Shown piece after piece: positions 54,069-62,985 of a stretch of DNA of 64,000 nt. Where the stretch lies: contig JALCCG010000045.1 of the NCBI GenBank assembly GCA_023212695.1, forward strand, positions 1-64,000, in the 5' to 3' direction. The DNA comes from Sporisorium sorghi (Eukaryota > Basidiomycota > Ustilaginomycetes > Ustilaginales > Ustilaginaceae). A program made the position numbers and the translations under genes. Numbering within the stretch: the stretch's first letter is position 1; each line of letters opens with the position of its first letter. The notes beneath the pieces were generated by a model, which saw only the letters and a program-made list of their open reading frames with translations, searched no databases and had not been told where the DNA came from.

Positions 54069-56378
54069 TTACGTTCTATGCGTTTCGCGGTATTGCCCTG
54101 GCGGCAATCCGGTCTGTTTTTTGAACACCCTTATAAAATTCTTGGGGTTGTATCCTACCTGCTCGGCAATTTCATTCACCAGCAAATCCGTTGTAACCAA
54201 CAAGTCAATCGCTCTGGTTACGCGAACCTGGGTCAAATATTCGATAAAAGAAATATCCTTCACTTTCTTGAAGAGTTTGCTCAGGTAAGGAGGGCTTATA
54301 CCACAAATTTGCGCACATTGATCCAGCGAAATATCCAGATGATAATGCTCAGCAATATACAGCGTAACTTTATGAATAAGGTGCTCGTATTCTTGATTCT
54401 TTTTGTTGCTGAGCGACAGCAAAATCGGTTCTAACAATTCGCGCTTAAACCACTCATTCAAGTCCTGAATCGTCGCACACTCTCTCATTTCCGTATATAA
54501 CTCGAAGGTAGAACGACCAAATAAATGGTCATAGTCGATATCCATCAGATACGCGGTTCGAAGTGTCGTAGATAACAGCTGATCATAGGACATCAGAATA
54601 AGCTCGGGATTATGTACGGCCGTCTGCACTTTATCAGAGAATGCATGCAGCATACGCTCAGCCTCCGCGAAGTTGCCTACTTGAAGCGACGCGGTGAAAT
54701 GAGTTTCCAGCTCCGTCGGGTATCGATAATTCATGGAGTTGATGAGGCCTTTGCTCTCAATGATCTGGTTGCCGCCGTTAATCATGCGCGAATGAATGGC
54801 AAGCTGCGCTTCCCGGTACAAGTCGGGTAACAACTCCACCTGATCTGTCGTTCTGCTTAAACCAATTGTTACCGGCGAACATAAATAATGGGCAATCTGC
54901 TGACGGACCTGCTCCACAGCCGGCTTAAGCGTAAGCTCCCATACTCTGGCCTCTTCCTGCTCCGTCCAGAGCCACACGATCACTTGATCATTCAAGGCAT
55001 TGATTACAATTCCCTGGAGACCGCTCTGCTCCAAGAGCTCCGACGCAATATTTTTCATAATAAACAGGATCAGGTCCTTATCAGACTCTTGAAACTTGGC
55101 CTCTTCCACAAATTGATCATATGCAATGATAAAAACGACTGCTGATTGCTGTTTCGGTATGCTGTACCTGCCTAGAAGAGCCGCCAGGTGCTCCTGGCGA
55201 TCATGCGTGAACTGTCCCTCCATCAGCCGCAGGGCAAAAATCTCACGGATCAGCGGCAGCTGTTCATTCAATTGTCCTTCCAGTTCAAGCGCCTTGCTGT
55301 TCATTTCCGTCCAGCGCTTATTGACATAACTGATCTCATCCATTCCCATATCGCCCGTCTGACTGCCGCTGACTTGGAACATCAGCTTTTTGATCGGCCG
55401 ATAGGCTCTTTTCGCGCCAACCCATGCCAATGTGAAGCCGGTAACAAGAACAATCACAACCATAAGCAAGGTCATGCCCGCTATCCACTGCGAGCTGCTG
55501 TATAACTCTTTTGTTGGAATCATGTCGATGTACAGCAGATTGTACATAGGCGAAAGCTTGGAGGTAACAAGGTATTCCTTGCCATCCCAATGGTATACGA
55601 ATTCATGTCCGATTTTATTTGTAACCGTTATCATTTCATACAATTCCGGAGGAACCGAGGTGCCATTGAGATGGAATACCAATTGGCCTGTATCATCAAG
55701 GACATACATTCGTTCATTCTCATATTTGATGAAGGGCCTGGCTAACGATTCGAACATCCGATTGTCCATCGTGATCCCAATAAAGCCTATCGGGTCCTGG
55801 GCATGCAGGGGGAGTGCGCTTACGATAGAAATGCCGTTGACGTCCTCTTTGTCATTGAGAAAATAGCCTGCCTTCCAATAAAGCTGCTGTTTGTCGTTCA
55901 GCAATTGATGGGCTGCTCTGATTTCGTCTTCAGATTCAGCCTTGTGCCCGCCATATGTAGCCGATATGAAGTAATTCTCATCCAACGTATATAAGGAGAT
56001 ATCCTCGATCTGAGGATTTCCATTCTTAAAGGCTGCCAGATTCTGATACACATTGGAATAAAACCCGGCATAATTGTTACGTTTCTGCTCTGCAAAATCG
56101 GAGGTGAAAAATGACCCCATTAACATCTGAATCAAATTATTCTGTATTCGATCCATCCCTGTATCAATCGTCTGTGAGGCATAATTCAAAATCTGCGAGA
56201 CGTCCTGACTTGCATCCTGCTTGACCATTTTGGTTGTCATGGCGTAGCTGGATATGCCCAAGATCATAATCGGAACAATCGACGATAATAAAGCGATCCA
56301 CACCATTTTTCGGTAAAACGATGGCTTGTTCATAAACCATCTAGTCCAGGTCATTCGATTATGATCTCGTATCTTCAT
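54069..56378 (-). CDS. Membrane-bound sensor/AraC family regulator of the polysaccharide locus
   Basis: A 769-residue one-component regulator. A helix near 25-50 and another near 295-325 bracket an extracellular Cache-like sensor. A cytoplasmic linker follows, with an AYR-IKKLM juxtamembrane stretch, and the C-terminal 100 residues are a double AraC HTH (ISLDQCAQICGISPPYLSKLF, LVNEIAEQVGYNPKNFIRVF). It presumably senses an external sugar and activates the LplB-to-PHP operon directly downstream. The ATG at 56378 has GGGGAG 8 bases upstream; the TTG at 56384 is too close. Confidence 0.9.
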   Translation of the reverse strand: MKIRDHNRMTWTRWFMNKPSFYRKMVWIALLSSIVPIMILGISSYAMTTKMVKQDASQDVSQILNYASQTIDTGMDRIQNNLIQMLMGSFFTSDFAEQKRNNYAGFYSNVYQNLAAFKNGNPQIEDISLYTLDENYFISATYGGHKAESEDEIRAAHQLLNDKQQLYWKAGYFLNDKEDVNGISIVSALPLHAQDPIGFIGITMDNRMFESLARPFIKYENERMYVLDDTGQLVFHLNGTSVPPELYEMITVTNKIGHEFVYHWDGKEYLVTSKLSPMYNLLYIDMIPTKELYSSSQWIAGMTLLMVVIVLVTGFTLAWVGAKRAYRPIKKLMFQVSGSQTGDMGMDEISYVNKRWTEMNSKALELEGQLNEQLPLIREIFALRLMEGQFTHDRQEHLAALLGRYSIPKQQSAVVFIIAYDQFVEEAKFQESDKDLILFIMKNIASELLEQSGLQGIVINALNDQVIVWLWTEQEEARVWELTLKPAVEQVRQQIAHYLCSPVTIGLSRTTDQVELLPDLYREAQLAIHSRMINGGNQIIESKGLINSMNYRYPTELETHFTASLQVGNFAEAERMLHAFSDKVQTAVHNPELILMSYDQLLSTTLRTAYLMDIDYDHLFGRSTFELYTEMRECATIQDLNEWFKRELLEPILLSLSNKKNQEYEHLIHKVTLYIAEHYHLDISLDQCAQICGISPPYLSKLFKKVKDISFIEYLTQVRVTRAIDLLVTTDLLVNEIAEQVGYNPKNFIRVFKKQTGLPPGQYRETHRT

Positions 56379-56505
56379 GTCCAAGGCTCCCCATACTATA
56401 GCTCTCGATGATTACTACTTTATACTATTCCATTACGATCTATTATGGCAATGAGTCACTGTTAATCGTTCAGAAGATTTAAGAGATTCACTTGGATAGC
56501 CATCA

Positions 56506-56550
56506 TGAAAAAAGCATCTCAAGGATCTACGAAAGACCTTGAGATGCTTA
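56506..56550 (-). terminator. Terminator after aldo/keto reductase
   Basis: AAGCATCTCAAGG pairs perfectly with CCTTGAGATGCTT and is followed by TTTT on the minus strand. Confidence 0.9.
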
Positions 56551-56613
56551 AACATTCTACTATCTAACCCGCTCATCCCGTAACAGCCTGCGTCAGTTAC
56601 GACCGCTGCTTGA

Positions 56614-57531
56614 TTATTTCCAAGCACCCGGGTGTTCTTCGTTCACCAGATCCTGCTCCACGGCCTTTGCGTTCATCTCTACCTGATCCACACTTTTGCA
56701 GCCCGGAATGACACAGCTGACCGCCGGATGCTTCAGACACCAGGCCAGCGCCCATTCCGCCATATTCACGCCTTCGGGCACTTCCTTCTGTCCGATCTCT
56801 TCCACAAGCTTCAGCTTGGCATTAATCTCGTCCTGGTCACGGTTCCTGCGCACTTTATCGCTGAACACCGTCCCCGGCTTGTATTTCCCGCTCAAGTACC
56901 CGCTTGCCAACGGAACCCGTGCCAATACACCAAGATCCTGCTTCAGACATGAAGGGAGAACCTCTTCCTCCGGTGCCTGATCCAGACGGTTATACACAAC
57001 CTGAATCGCCTTGGCATTCAGCTCCGCAGCCTTGTCGGTTTGATAGATATTCCTGTTGCTTCCGATCGATATCCCGAGATTTCGGATCGTTCCCGCCTGA
57101 ACCTGCTTGTCCAGCATCGTCCACATCTCATCATTATTGAACACTTCATCCGAGCCGGAATGGAATTGATACAGGTCGATATAATCCGTACGCAGCGCTT
57201 TAAGAGATTCCTCCAGCTGGATTCGAATCTGCTTCGCGTCCCAGGCATTCTCCCATTGCTCATGCCACTGATGACCAAACTTGGAGGCAATAACCCAATC
57301 CTCGCGGCGGTCACGTGACAAGAAATCCCCGATGAAATTCTCAGACATATGATGAGGCCCGTAACACTCGGCTGTATCTAACAAATTAATGCCCAGTTCC
57401 TTCGCGCGGGTCAAGATTTCGTCAACTTCCCTTTGGTCGAAATCCTTCCCCCAATCACCGCCAAACTGCCATGTTCCCACACCGACTACAGATACCTTCA
57501 GATCGGTTTTGCCTAATCGTCTGTATTTCAT
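56614..57531 (-). CDS. Aldo/keto reductase
   Basis: A 305-residue (beta/alpha)8 NADPH-dependent oxidoreductase. The catalytic tetrad is visible: Asp and Tyr in LLDTAECYGP, Lys in VIASKFGH and His in YQFHSGSD. It reduces aldehydes or ketosugars; substrate unknown. AGAGGTGAG ribosome site. An 18-20-bp LacI-type palindrome lies about 50 bp upstream. Confidence 0.92.
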   Translation of the reverse strand: MKYRRLGKTDLKVSVVGVGTWQFGGDWGKDFDQREVDEILTRAKELGINLLDTAECYGPHHMSENFIGDFLSRDRREDWVIASKFGHQWHEQWENAWDAKQIRIQLEESLKALRTDYIDLYQFHSGSDEVFNNDEMWTMLDKQVQAGTIRNLGISIGSNRNIYQTDKAAELNAKAIQVVYNRLDQAPEEEVLPSCLKQDLGVLARVPLASGYLSGKYKPGTVFSDKVRRNRDQDEINAKLKLVEEIGQKEVPEGVNMAEWALAWCLKHPAVSCVIPGCKSVDQVEMNAKAVEQDLVNEEHPGAWK

Positions 57532-57576
57532 ACGCTCACCTCTTCCCGCAGATTTGTGCGCCTATATCTTATGTGA

Positions 57577-57596
57577 TATTGCAACCGTTTGCAATA
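57577..57596. promoter_or_regulatory. LacI/GalR-type operator upstream of aldo/keto reductase
   Basis: TATTGCAACCGTTTGCAATA: near-perfect palindrome with a central CG, the classic LacI/GalR arrangement TGCAA-NCGN-TTGCA. It is centred about 55 bp before the aldo/keto reductase start. No LacI gene is near. Confidence 0.65.
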
Positions 57597-57710
57597 ATCG
57601 AAATCAATTTGACAGCTTGATTATATACGGATGGCAGCTCGCATATTAGGGCATTCTCTTGTTCCATCCAAAAATTTTATTTTCACACATCCCCATATGT
57701 AGACTGTTTA

Positions 57711-57740
57711 ATAACAAGTTGTTATGGTGAACCCTATAAT
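57711..57740 (+). promoter_or_regulatory. mgtE promoter region with a 15-bp palindrome
   Basis: TATAAT at 57735-57740; a perfect palindrome ATAACAA-G-TTGTTAT (57711-57725) covers where the -35 box should be. Only about 45 bases of leader remain before the GTG, too short for an M-box magnesium riboswitch. Confidence 0.5.
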
Positions 57741-57787
57741 AATGCATTCCGTTGTCCTATTATGAAATAAGAAAGGGGGATTTCAGC

Positions 57788-59143
57788 GTGAATTCTCGAA
57801 CACTCGAGCAATTAATGCCGGACATTAAGGAGAGTCTGCAAGCGAAGAATTCGACAGACTTTCAGCACATCATCCATGAATTTCTGCCTTATGATCTGGC
57901 AAGAGTACATAGCCATCTAAGTAATACGGAGCAGACCCAGCTTCTGAAATTTCTGAATGAAGACCAGATTGCCGATATGATCCAGGAAATGGAGCATGCC
58001 AATCAAATTGAAGTATTGACCAGGCTGGGTAAAGAAAAAACCGCCATCATCCTGGACTTGATGGATAATGACGACTTGGCCATTCTGCTGGACGAGCTGT
58101 CTCCCGAACAGAAAGACGAGCTCATTAGAGGAATGCGGGATGAAGAATCCCAATTTGTACGGAACATCATGAAATATCCGCCGGAAACGGCCGGCCGGAT
58201 CATGACCAACCGCTATGTCTGGATTCCTCAGCATTACACCGTGTCGGAGGTGGTGCAGAAGCTGAAAACCTATGTTTCCATTTCGGAAACGATCAACTAT
58301 CTGTACGTTATCGATCATGACAAGAAACTCATGGGCGTGGTTTCCTACCGCGGGCTCATCTTGGCCGAGCCGGATGAATACATCGTGGATATCATGCACA
58401 GCCGAGTTCTGTCCGTGCCTGTGGATGCGGATCAGGAGGAGGTCGCGCTGCTTATCCAAAAGTATGATTTGGTCGCGATTCCGGTCGTTGAACAGGACAA
58501 CCGGTTGGTGGGGATCATTACCGTTGACGATATTCTCGATGTGGTCATCAGTGAAGCAGATGAGGACATCCGGAAAATGAACGCCACTGGCGGAAAATCC
58601 ATTGATTTTAACACCAAGGCCACGGTAGCGGCCTACCGAAGATTGCCTTGGCTGATTCTGCTCTTATTCATCGGTCTGATCTCGGGAACAATCATTTCCC
58701 GGTTTGAAGAAACGCTGGCACAGGTTGTGGCCCTCGCCTTCTTCATGCCCATGATTGCAGGTATGACCGGAAATACCGGTACACAGTCCCTTGCGGTCAT
58801 TGTCCGTGGTCTGACAACAAAGGAAATGAGCAAATCGCTGGTATACCGGTTGTTAGCAAGAGAGCTGAAGGTCGGTTTGATGATCGGTGTGACATGCGGC
58901 TTTCTGATCTCCTTAATCGCCTATTTCTGGCAGGGCAATCTCTACCTGGGGTTTGTGGTTGGAAGCTCGCTGGTTGCAACCCTCATCGTCGGAACCATGG
59001 CGGGTACCATCATTCCTCTCATTCTATTTAAATTCAAGATTGATCCGGCTGTGGCTTCCGGGCCGTTAATTACAACCATCAATGATATTCTCTCGCTTGT
59101 CATTTACTTCGGCATCGCCACCTTGTTTCTTTCTTACATTTAG
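57788..59143 (+). CDS. mgtE: Magnesium transporter MgtE
   Basis: A 451-residue channel: cytosolic N domain (1-130), tandem CBS domains (about 135-255, with GVVSYRGLILAEPDE and LVGIITVDDILDVV) and five transmembrane helices; MIAGMTGNTGTQSLAVIVRGL is the family signature. Mg2+ binding in the cytosolic part closes the pore. The start is a GTG about 7 bases after AAAGGGGGA. Confidence 0.95.
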   Translation: MNSRTLEQLMPDIKESLQAKNSTDFQHIIHEFLPYDLARVHSHLSNTEQTQLLKFLNEDQIADMIQEMEHANQIEVLTRLGKEKTAIILDLMDNDDLAILLDELSPEQKDELIRGMRDEESQFVRNIMKYPPETAGRIMTNRYVWIPQHYTVSEVVQKLKTYVSISETINYLYVIDHDKKLMGVVSYRGLILAEPDEYIVDIMHSRVLSVPVDADQEEVALLIQKYDLVAIPVVEQDNRLVGIITVDDILDVVISEADEDIRKMNATGGKSIDFNTKATVAAYRRLPWLILLLFIGLISGTIISRFEETLAQVVALAFFMPMIAGMTGNTGTQSLAVIVRGLTTKEMSKSLVYRLLARELKVGLMIGVTCGFLISLIAYFWQGNLYLGFVVGSSLVATLIVGTMAGTIIPLILFKFKIDPAVASGPLITTINDILSLVIYFGIATLFLSYI

Positions 59144-59182
59144 CCGAGCACGCGCTATCCGGGACGGATACATATCCTTTCA

Positions 59183-59219
59183 AAAAAAGACTTCCGGTTC
59201 ATTAACCGGAAGTCTTTTT
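59183..59219 (+). terminator. Terminator after mgtE
   Basis: GACTTCCGGTT pairs with AACCGGAAGTC, 4-base loop, then five T residues. Confidence 0.92.
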
Positions 59220-59477
59220 GGGCTCTGCCCGTGGAGGGATATCAATCGCGGCCAATGGATGCAATCGACTGATGTTCCCAGAGACTGCAGCATGAAATGC
59301 CAACACGGTTCCCTCCATTCGATTACGTATCCATTCCAATAAGGGGATAATCTCCCCCTCAACAGCAAACTGCTCAATCTGTATCCAAGCCTGACAAGGA
59401 TACTGTCAGCAGTCCGTTAAATAGATGACATGCGACGAGCAGTTGAGGCCAATCTCACCCTTCAGGATGATAATGAC
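59202..59477 (-). pseudogene. Decayed gene with an in-frame TGA
   Basis: Opposite to mgtE a 92-codon frame runs from about 59477 to TAA at 59202-59204, broken once by TGA at 59406-59408. Before the break it reads IILKGEIGLNCSSHVIYLTD and after it AWIQIEQFAVEGEIIPLLEW, then GTVLAFHAAVSGNISRLHPL; both sides look coding in the same frame. No start codon or ribosome site is present. It looks like a gene killed by a nonsense change and loss of its 5' end. Its 3' end overlaps the mgtE terminator. Family not recognised. Confidence 0.5.
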
Positions 59478-59500
59478 GTGTGAATTTTTTACCCGGAACC

Positions 59501-59527
59501 TATCACGGAACCCTCCGTTCCATGATA
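59501..59527. promoter_or_regulatory. 27-bp near-perfect palindrome upstream of membrane protein gene
   Basis: TATCA-C-GGAAC-CCTCC-GTTCC-A-TGATA; only one pair is mismatched. It lies 53-79 bp before the next start codon, next to a TATAGT -10-like box (59526-59531). A candidate operator. A direct repeat AATGAC[G/A]TGT[G/A]AATTTTT (59472 and 59541) flanks it. Confidence 0.55.
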
Positions 59528-59579
59528 TAGTATTAACGCGAATGACATGTAAATTTTTCCTTAATCATGGAGGGGTTGA

Positions 59580-60110
59580 ATGGAATACATACGGGATTAC
59601 GCCATGTACGCATCGATCTTCGGTATGTTCAGCATGAGCTGGTTTGGTTGGGCACAGGAAAATCCGCGGGCAAGCTGGCGCAAATACCTGGGCATCGCCT
59701 CGGGTGCTGCGCTCCTGGTGTGTTTGCTGGGGGTTTATTTAAGTATAACAAACTGGGATGCACCTTCTGCGCTAACGGATCAAACGAACTTCAAGAATTA
59801 CCTCATCTCCGTTTATGTTGAATTTTTCCTGGCAGGGCTTGGAGCTTTTGTCCTCATCCGAAAAAAACGCAAAGATTATGTAGCGCCATGGATCGCCTTC
59901 ATTGTCGGCATTCATTTCATCGGGCTTTCCCGTGTATTTGACGATCCAAGTCTTTACGTTCTGGCAGCTCTACTGGTGGCCGTTTCGATTATTTCCCTGT
60001 TTGTGTCCCCTAAACTGCGGGTAGCAAACAGCGCAATCACAGGGATAGGTTCCGGGGTGGTATTATTCGCTTTTGCTGTGCTGGGTCTGGTCCGATTCTT
60101 TCTGACGTGA
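59580..60110 (+). CDS. Five-helix membrane protein of unknown function
   Basis: A 176-residue hydrophobic protein with about five predicted transmembrane helices; motifs include FSMSWFGWAQENPRASWRKYLG near the start and WIAFIVGIHFIGLSRVFDDP in the middle. I do not recognise the family. A good ribosome site (GGAGGGG) precedes the ATG. Monocistronic with its own terminator, and a strong palindrome sits upstream, so it is a real, regulated gene. Confidence 0.8.
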   Translation: MEYIRDYAMYASIFGMFSMSWFGWAQENPRASWRKYLGIASGAALLVCLLGVYLSITNWDAPSALTDQTNFKNYLISVYVEFFLAGLGAFVLIRKKRKDYVAPWIAFIVGIHFIGLSRVFDDPSLYVLAALLVAVSIISLFVSPKLRVANSAITGIGSGVVLFAFAVLGLVRFFLT

Positions 60111-60112
60111 AT

Positions 60113-60158
60113 CGTCTGCATGTCCCCTTGAGGGGCTTGCAGACAGCACGTCTTTTTC
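60113..60158 (+). terminator. Terminator after the membrane protein gene
   Basis: GTCTGCA..CCCC pairs with GGGG..TGCAGAC around TTGA; a T run follows after eight bases. Confidence 0.7.
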
Positions 60159-60211
60159 TTCAGCGGAACCCTATCGGCCGATCAGCCTGCACTACACCAT
60201 CCTTCCGTTCA

Positions 60212-61558
60212 TCACCACCGGTTCCCCAGTTCTCGCTTCACTTCCTCCACAATCGTCTGAACCCCTGCCTCAATCTGCGCCTGGCTCACTCTGGAAATAC
60301 TGATGCGTATGAATTTGTCGCGCTCCAGATACTGGGACAGGTAGAACGGCTTGCCTGATACCACTAAGATGCTCCGCTCCTCCAGCCGCTTGATCAAACG
60401 CTCCAAATTTACGTTATGCGGCAGCTTGAATATTTTATATATTCCACCGTTGCCGGGTACGACTTCAATAAGTCCAGTTCCTCCATATAACTGCACAGCG
60501 GAATCCAAAGCCACCATTCGGGTCTCATACTGCCTGTAGATTTTCTGTTTATGCCGTTCATACATGCCGTTGCTGATATAAATTTCGAGCGCAGCTTGGG
60601 ACAGCAGTGAAGCATCCCCGTATTTTTTATAGGCGTAAAATTCCTCCAGCAGGCTTTCCGGCAGAACAACTGCCCCGAGACGCAAACCTGGAAAGATAAT
60701 CTTCGAAAAGCTTTTTAAATAGATGATGTGTGAAGTTTGGTTATACGCATAAACCGGATCGAATCCTCGCTCATCCCCCAGATCGGCCATGTAATCATCT
60801 TCCACCACAAATACATCATATTGGCTCGCCAATGCGGCGATCGCTTTCCGCTCCTCGACTCGAAGCGAGGTTCCAAGCGGGTTGTGGTATCTTGGCATCG
60901 TATAAAAAAACTTAATATGTCCGGTCTTGAACTTCTCCTCCAACAACCCGATATCGATCCCCGCTGTAGAACGAGGAATGCCCACAACCGGAACATTCTC
61001 CGACTCCAGAAAATGCAAAAAGTTATTGTAGCTGGGCTGCTCCACCAGAATCACCGATTTTCCGTTAGGAAACGGCATCTTCGCCAGTATTTCCATCGCC
61101 TGCTGGGCACCGGACGTCACCATAATCCGCTCTGGGCGGGTAAACACCTGGCTGTCTGCAAAATGGGAAACCAGCGTATGGCGGAGTTTATCCATTCCTT
61201 TCCCGTCACCATACGTGAAGAGATGGTATTTGTAGGTATCGATGGCCTTGTTCAAACAGTGCTGAAAGTCCAGATAAGGGAACACGTTCACGTCGGGAGA
61301 AGCCGAGGCAAAATCAATCAGGCTTTCGTCCCTGTTATCGGGATCGCTCTCCTTCTGAACTACATAATAGCCGCTTTGCGAAACCGAATATATGGCATGC
61401 CGCTCCTCCAGCTCAGCATAGGCGCGAATGACCGTGCTGATGCTGCATCCGTATTGTTGTGCAGCGCTTCGGACGGAGGGCAGCTTTTGACCGGGACGGT
61501 ATTGTCCTTCCTGAATCTTCGATTCCATATCAACCAGAATGGACATGTATTTTTTCAT
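60212..61558 (-). CDS. MocR/GntR-type PLP-dependent regulator, YczR-like
   Basis: A 448-residue chimeric regulator: GntR winged helix (1-70, YRPGQKLPSVRSAAQQYGCSISTVIRAYAELEE) joined to a class I aminotransferase fold. YLKSFSKIIFPGLRLG holds the PLP-binding lysine; VEQPSYNNFL and VVEDDYMADL are the cofactor pocket. In B. subtilis the YczR regulator sits next to and controls yczE; here yczE lies 1.4 kb away across a GH43 gene, supporting this identity. Confidence 0.85.
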   Translation of the reverse strand: MKKYMSILVDMESKIQEGQYRPGQKLPSVRSAAQQYGCSISTVIRAYAELEERHAIYSVSQSGYYVVQKESDPDNRDESLIDFASASPDVNVFPYLDFQHCLNKAIDTYKYHLFTYGDGKGMDKLRHTLVSHFADSQVFTRPERIMVTSGAQQAMEILAKMPFPNGKSVILVEQPSYNNFLHFLESENVPVVGIPRSTAGIDIGLLEEKFKTGHIKFFYTMPRYHNPLGTSLRVEERKAIAALASQYDVFVVEDDYMADLGDERGFDPVYAYNQTSHIIYLKSFSKIIFPGLRLGAVVLPESLLEEFYAYKKYGDASLLSQAALEIYISNGMYERHKQKIYRQYETRMVALDSAVQLYGGTGLIEVVPGNGGIYKIFKLPHNVNLERLIKRLEERSILVVSGKPFYLSQYLERDKFIRISISRVSQAQIEAGVQTIVEEVKRELGNRW

Positions 61559-61736
61559 CCGCTGCGCCCCCTCTTATGCTTAGATTATAACCCACCACCC
61601 TGACGGTACCCAGGGCTTGGTTAAGTTTTGAGTTGAATGATCGCCGTATCCGTTTACTCCCTCTCCCATCATTTCAGCGTTATTTCATGTTAAAAAGACA
61701 CAACAAAAGACTAAAAGGAGCAAAGATCTAAAATTT

Positions 61737-61753
61737 TTAGGTATAATACCTAA
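61737..61753. promoter_or_regulatory. 17-bp perfect palindrome between the YczR-like and GH43 genes
   Basis: TTAGGTAT-A-ATACCTAA, followed 5 bases later by a half copy TTAGGTTTAAT. Related half sites (GATACC and GGTATT) occur before yczE at 62904-62924. Candidate binding site for the MocR-type regulator. Confidence 0.5.
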
Positions 61754-61796
61754 TTTTATTAGGTTTAATGCGAGATGGACGTTTGATAGAATAAAA

Positions 61797-61812
61797 AATA
61801 TAACGCTTACAA
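61797..61812. promoter_or_regulatory. cre-like site before GH43 gene
   Basis: Minus-strand TTGTAAGCGTTATATT fits the CcpA cre consensus except at one conserved position; 27 bp before the GH43 start. Suggests glucose repression. Confidence 0.4.
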
Positions 61813-61838
61813 ACGCAATAAACCAAGGAGGATATATC

Positions 61839-62822
61839 ATGAGCAAACCGGCACAACCTAATGAACCCATCGTAACCCACATTTACACCGCAGACCCTTC
61901 TGCCCATGTATTTGAGGGTAAGATTTATATTTATCCATCCCATGACCTTGATCATGAGAACACGTCCAATGATAATGGCGATCAGTACGATATGGAAGAC
62001 TACCACGTTTTATCGATGGAAGATGTGAACGCTCCGTGCGTTGACCATGGTCAAGCCCTGCATGTAAAGGATGTTCCGTGGGCCAAGAAACAGATGTGGG
62101 CACCGGATGCTGCTTATAAAAACGACACCTATTACTTGTACTTCCCTGCCCGAGATCATAACGACATATTCCGTCTTGGCGTAGCTACCAGTTCGTCCCC
62201 TTCCGGACCTTTCACGCCGGAGCCCGACTACATCCCGGGCAGCTACAGCATTGACCCTGCCGTATTCGTGGATGACGATAACCGGGCGTACATTTATTTC
62301 GGCGGCCTCTGGGGTGGACAGCTGGAGCAATGGCAGACCGGCACCCACATTCCGGATGGGGAGGGACCTGCCACAGATGCACCTGCCATCGGACCGCGGG
62401 TTGCCGAACTGAGTGACGACATGCTCACGTTCAAGGATACACCGCAAGAAATATCCATCATTGATGAGAATGGCAGTCCGATAACTGCCGGAGATGAAGA
62501 GAGAAGATATTTTGAAGGTCCGTGGGTTCATAAATACAACGGCACCTACTACCTCTCTTACTCCACCGGTTCGACACACCAAATCGTGTATGGCACCAGC
62601 CAGAGCCCGACAGGTCCATTTGAATTCAAGGGGACGATTCTCACGCCGGTTATCGGCTGGACAACCCACCACTCCATCGTGCAGTTCCAGGATAAGTGGT
62701 ATCTCTTCTATCATGACAGCTCCCTCTCTGGAGGAGCGGATAACAAACGCAGCGTGAAATTCACCGAGTTGAAATACAATGCGGATGGCACCATTCAGAC
62801 GATTGACCCTTACAGTAAATAA
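61839..62822 (+). CDS. Glycoside hydrolase family 43
   Basis: A 327-residue five-bladed propeller enzyme. Expected acidic residues: Asp in TADPSAHVFEGKIY (base), Asp in SIDPAVFVDDD, and Glu in FEGPWVHKYNGTYYLSYS (acid). GH43 enzymes release arabinose or xylose from plant polysaccharides. No signal peptide, so it acts on imported oligosaccharides. AAGGAGG ribosome site. Confidence 0.92.
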   Translation: MSKPAQPNEPIVTHIYTADPSAHVFEGKIYIYPSHDLDHENTSNDNGDQYDMEDYHVLSMEDVNAPCVDHGQALHVKDVPWAKKQMWAPDAAYKNDTYYLYFPARDHNDIFRLGVATSSSPSGPFTPEPDYIPGSYSIDPAVFVDDDNRAYIYFGGLWGGQLEQWQTGTHIPDGEGPATDAPAIGPRVAELSDDMLTFKDTPQEISIIDENGSPITAGDEERRYFEGPWVHKYNGTYYLSYSTGSTHQIVYGTSQSPTGPFEFKGTILTPVIGWTTHHSIVQFQDKWYLFYHDSSLSGGADNKRSVKFTELKYNADGTIQTIDPYSK

Positions 62823-62833
62823 AGTAATCAGAC

Positions 62834-62870
62834 CAGCTGGGTTCCATGGCATATGGAGCTCAGCTTTTTC
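62834..62870 (+). terminator. Terminator after GH43 gene
   Basis: AGCTG..TTCCAT pairs with ATGGAG..CAGCT around GGCAT, followed by TTTTTC. Confidence 0.7.
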
Positions 62871-62903
62871 ATGTTTATCCATGCATTTCTGCCGCTGTTT
62901 AGT

Positions 62904-62924
62904 GATACCATTATAGTCGGTATT
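62904..62924. promoter_or_regulatory. Inverted GATACC/GGTATT sites before yczE
   Basis: GATACC-N9-GGTATT lies 61 bp before the yczE start and resembles the palindrome halves at 61737-61753. Confidence 0.35.
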
Positions 62925-62985
62925 ATTTGTTCGAGATTTTGAGGTAGCGGAGCTAGAAATATCATAAGAAAGAAGGAATGCGTGA

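Noticed and set aside
57600..57787. M-box riboswitch before mgtE
   Set aside because: The leader after the TATAAT box is only about 45 bases and lacks the M-box conserved core.
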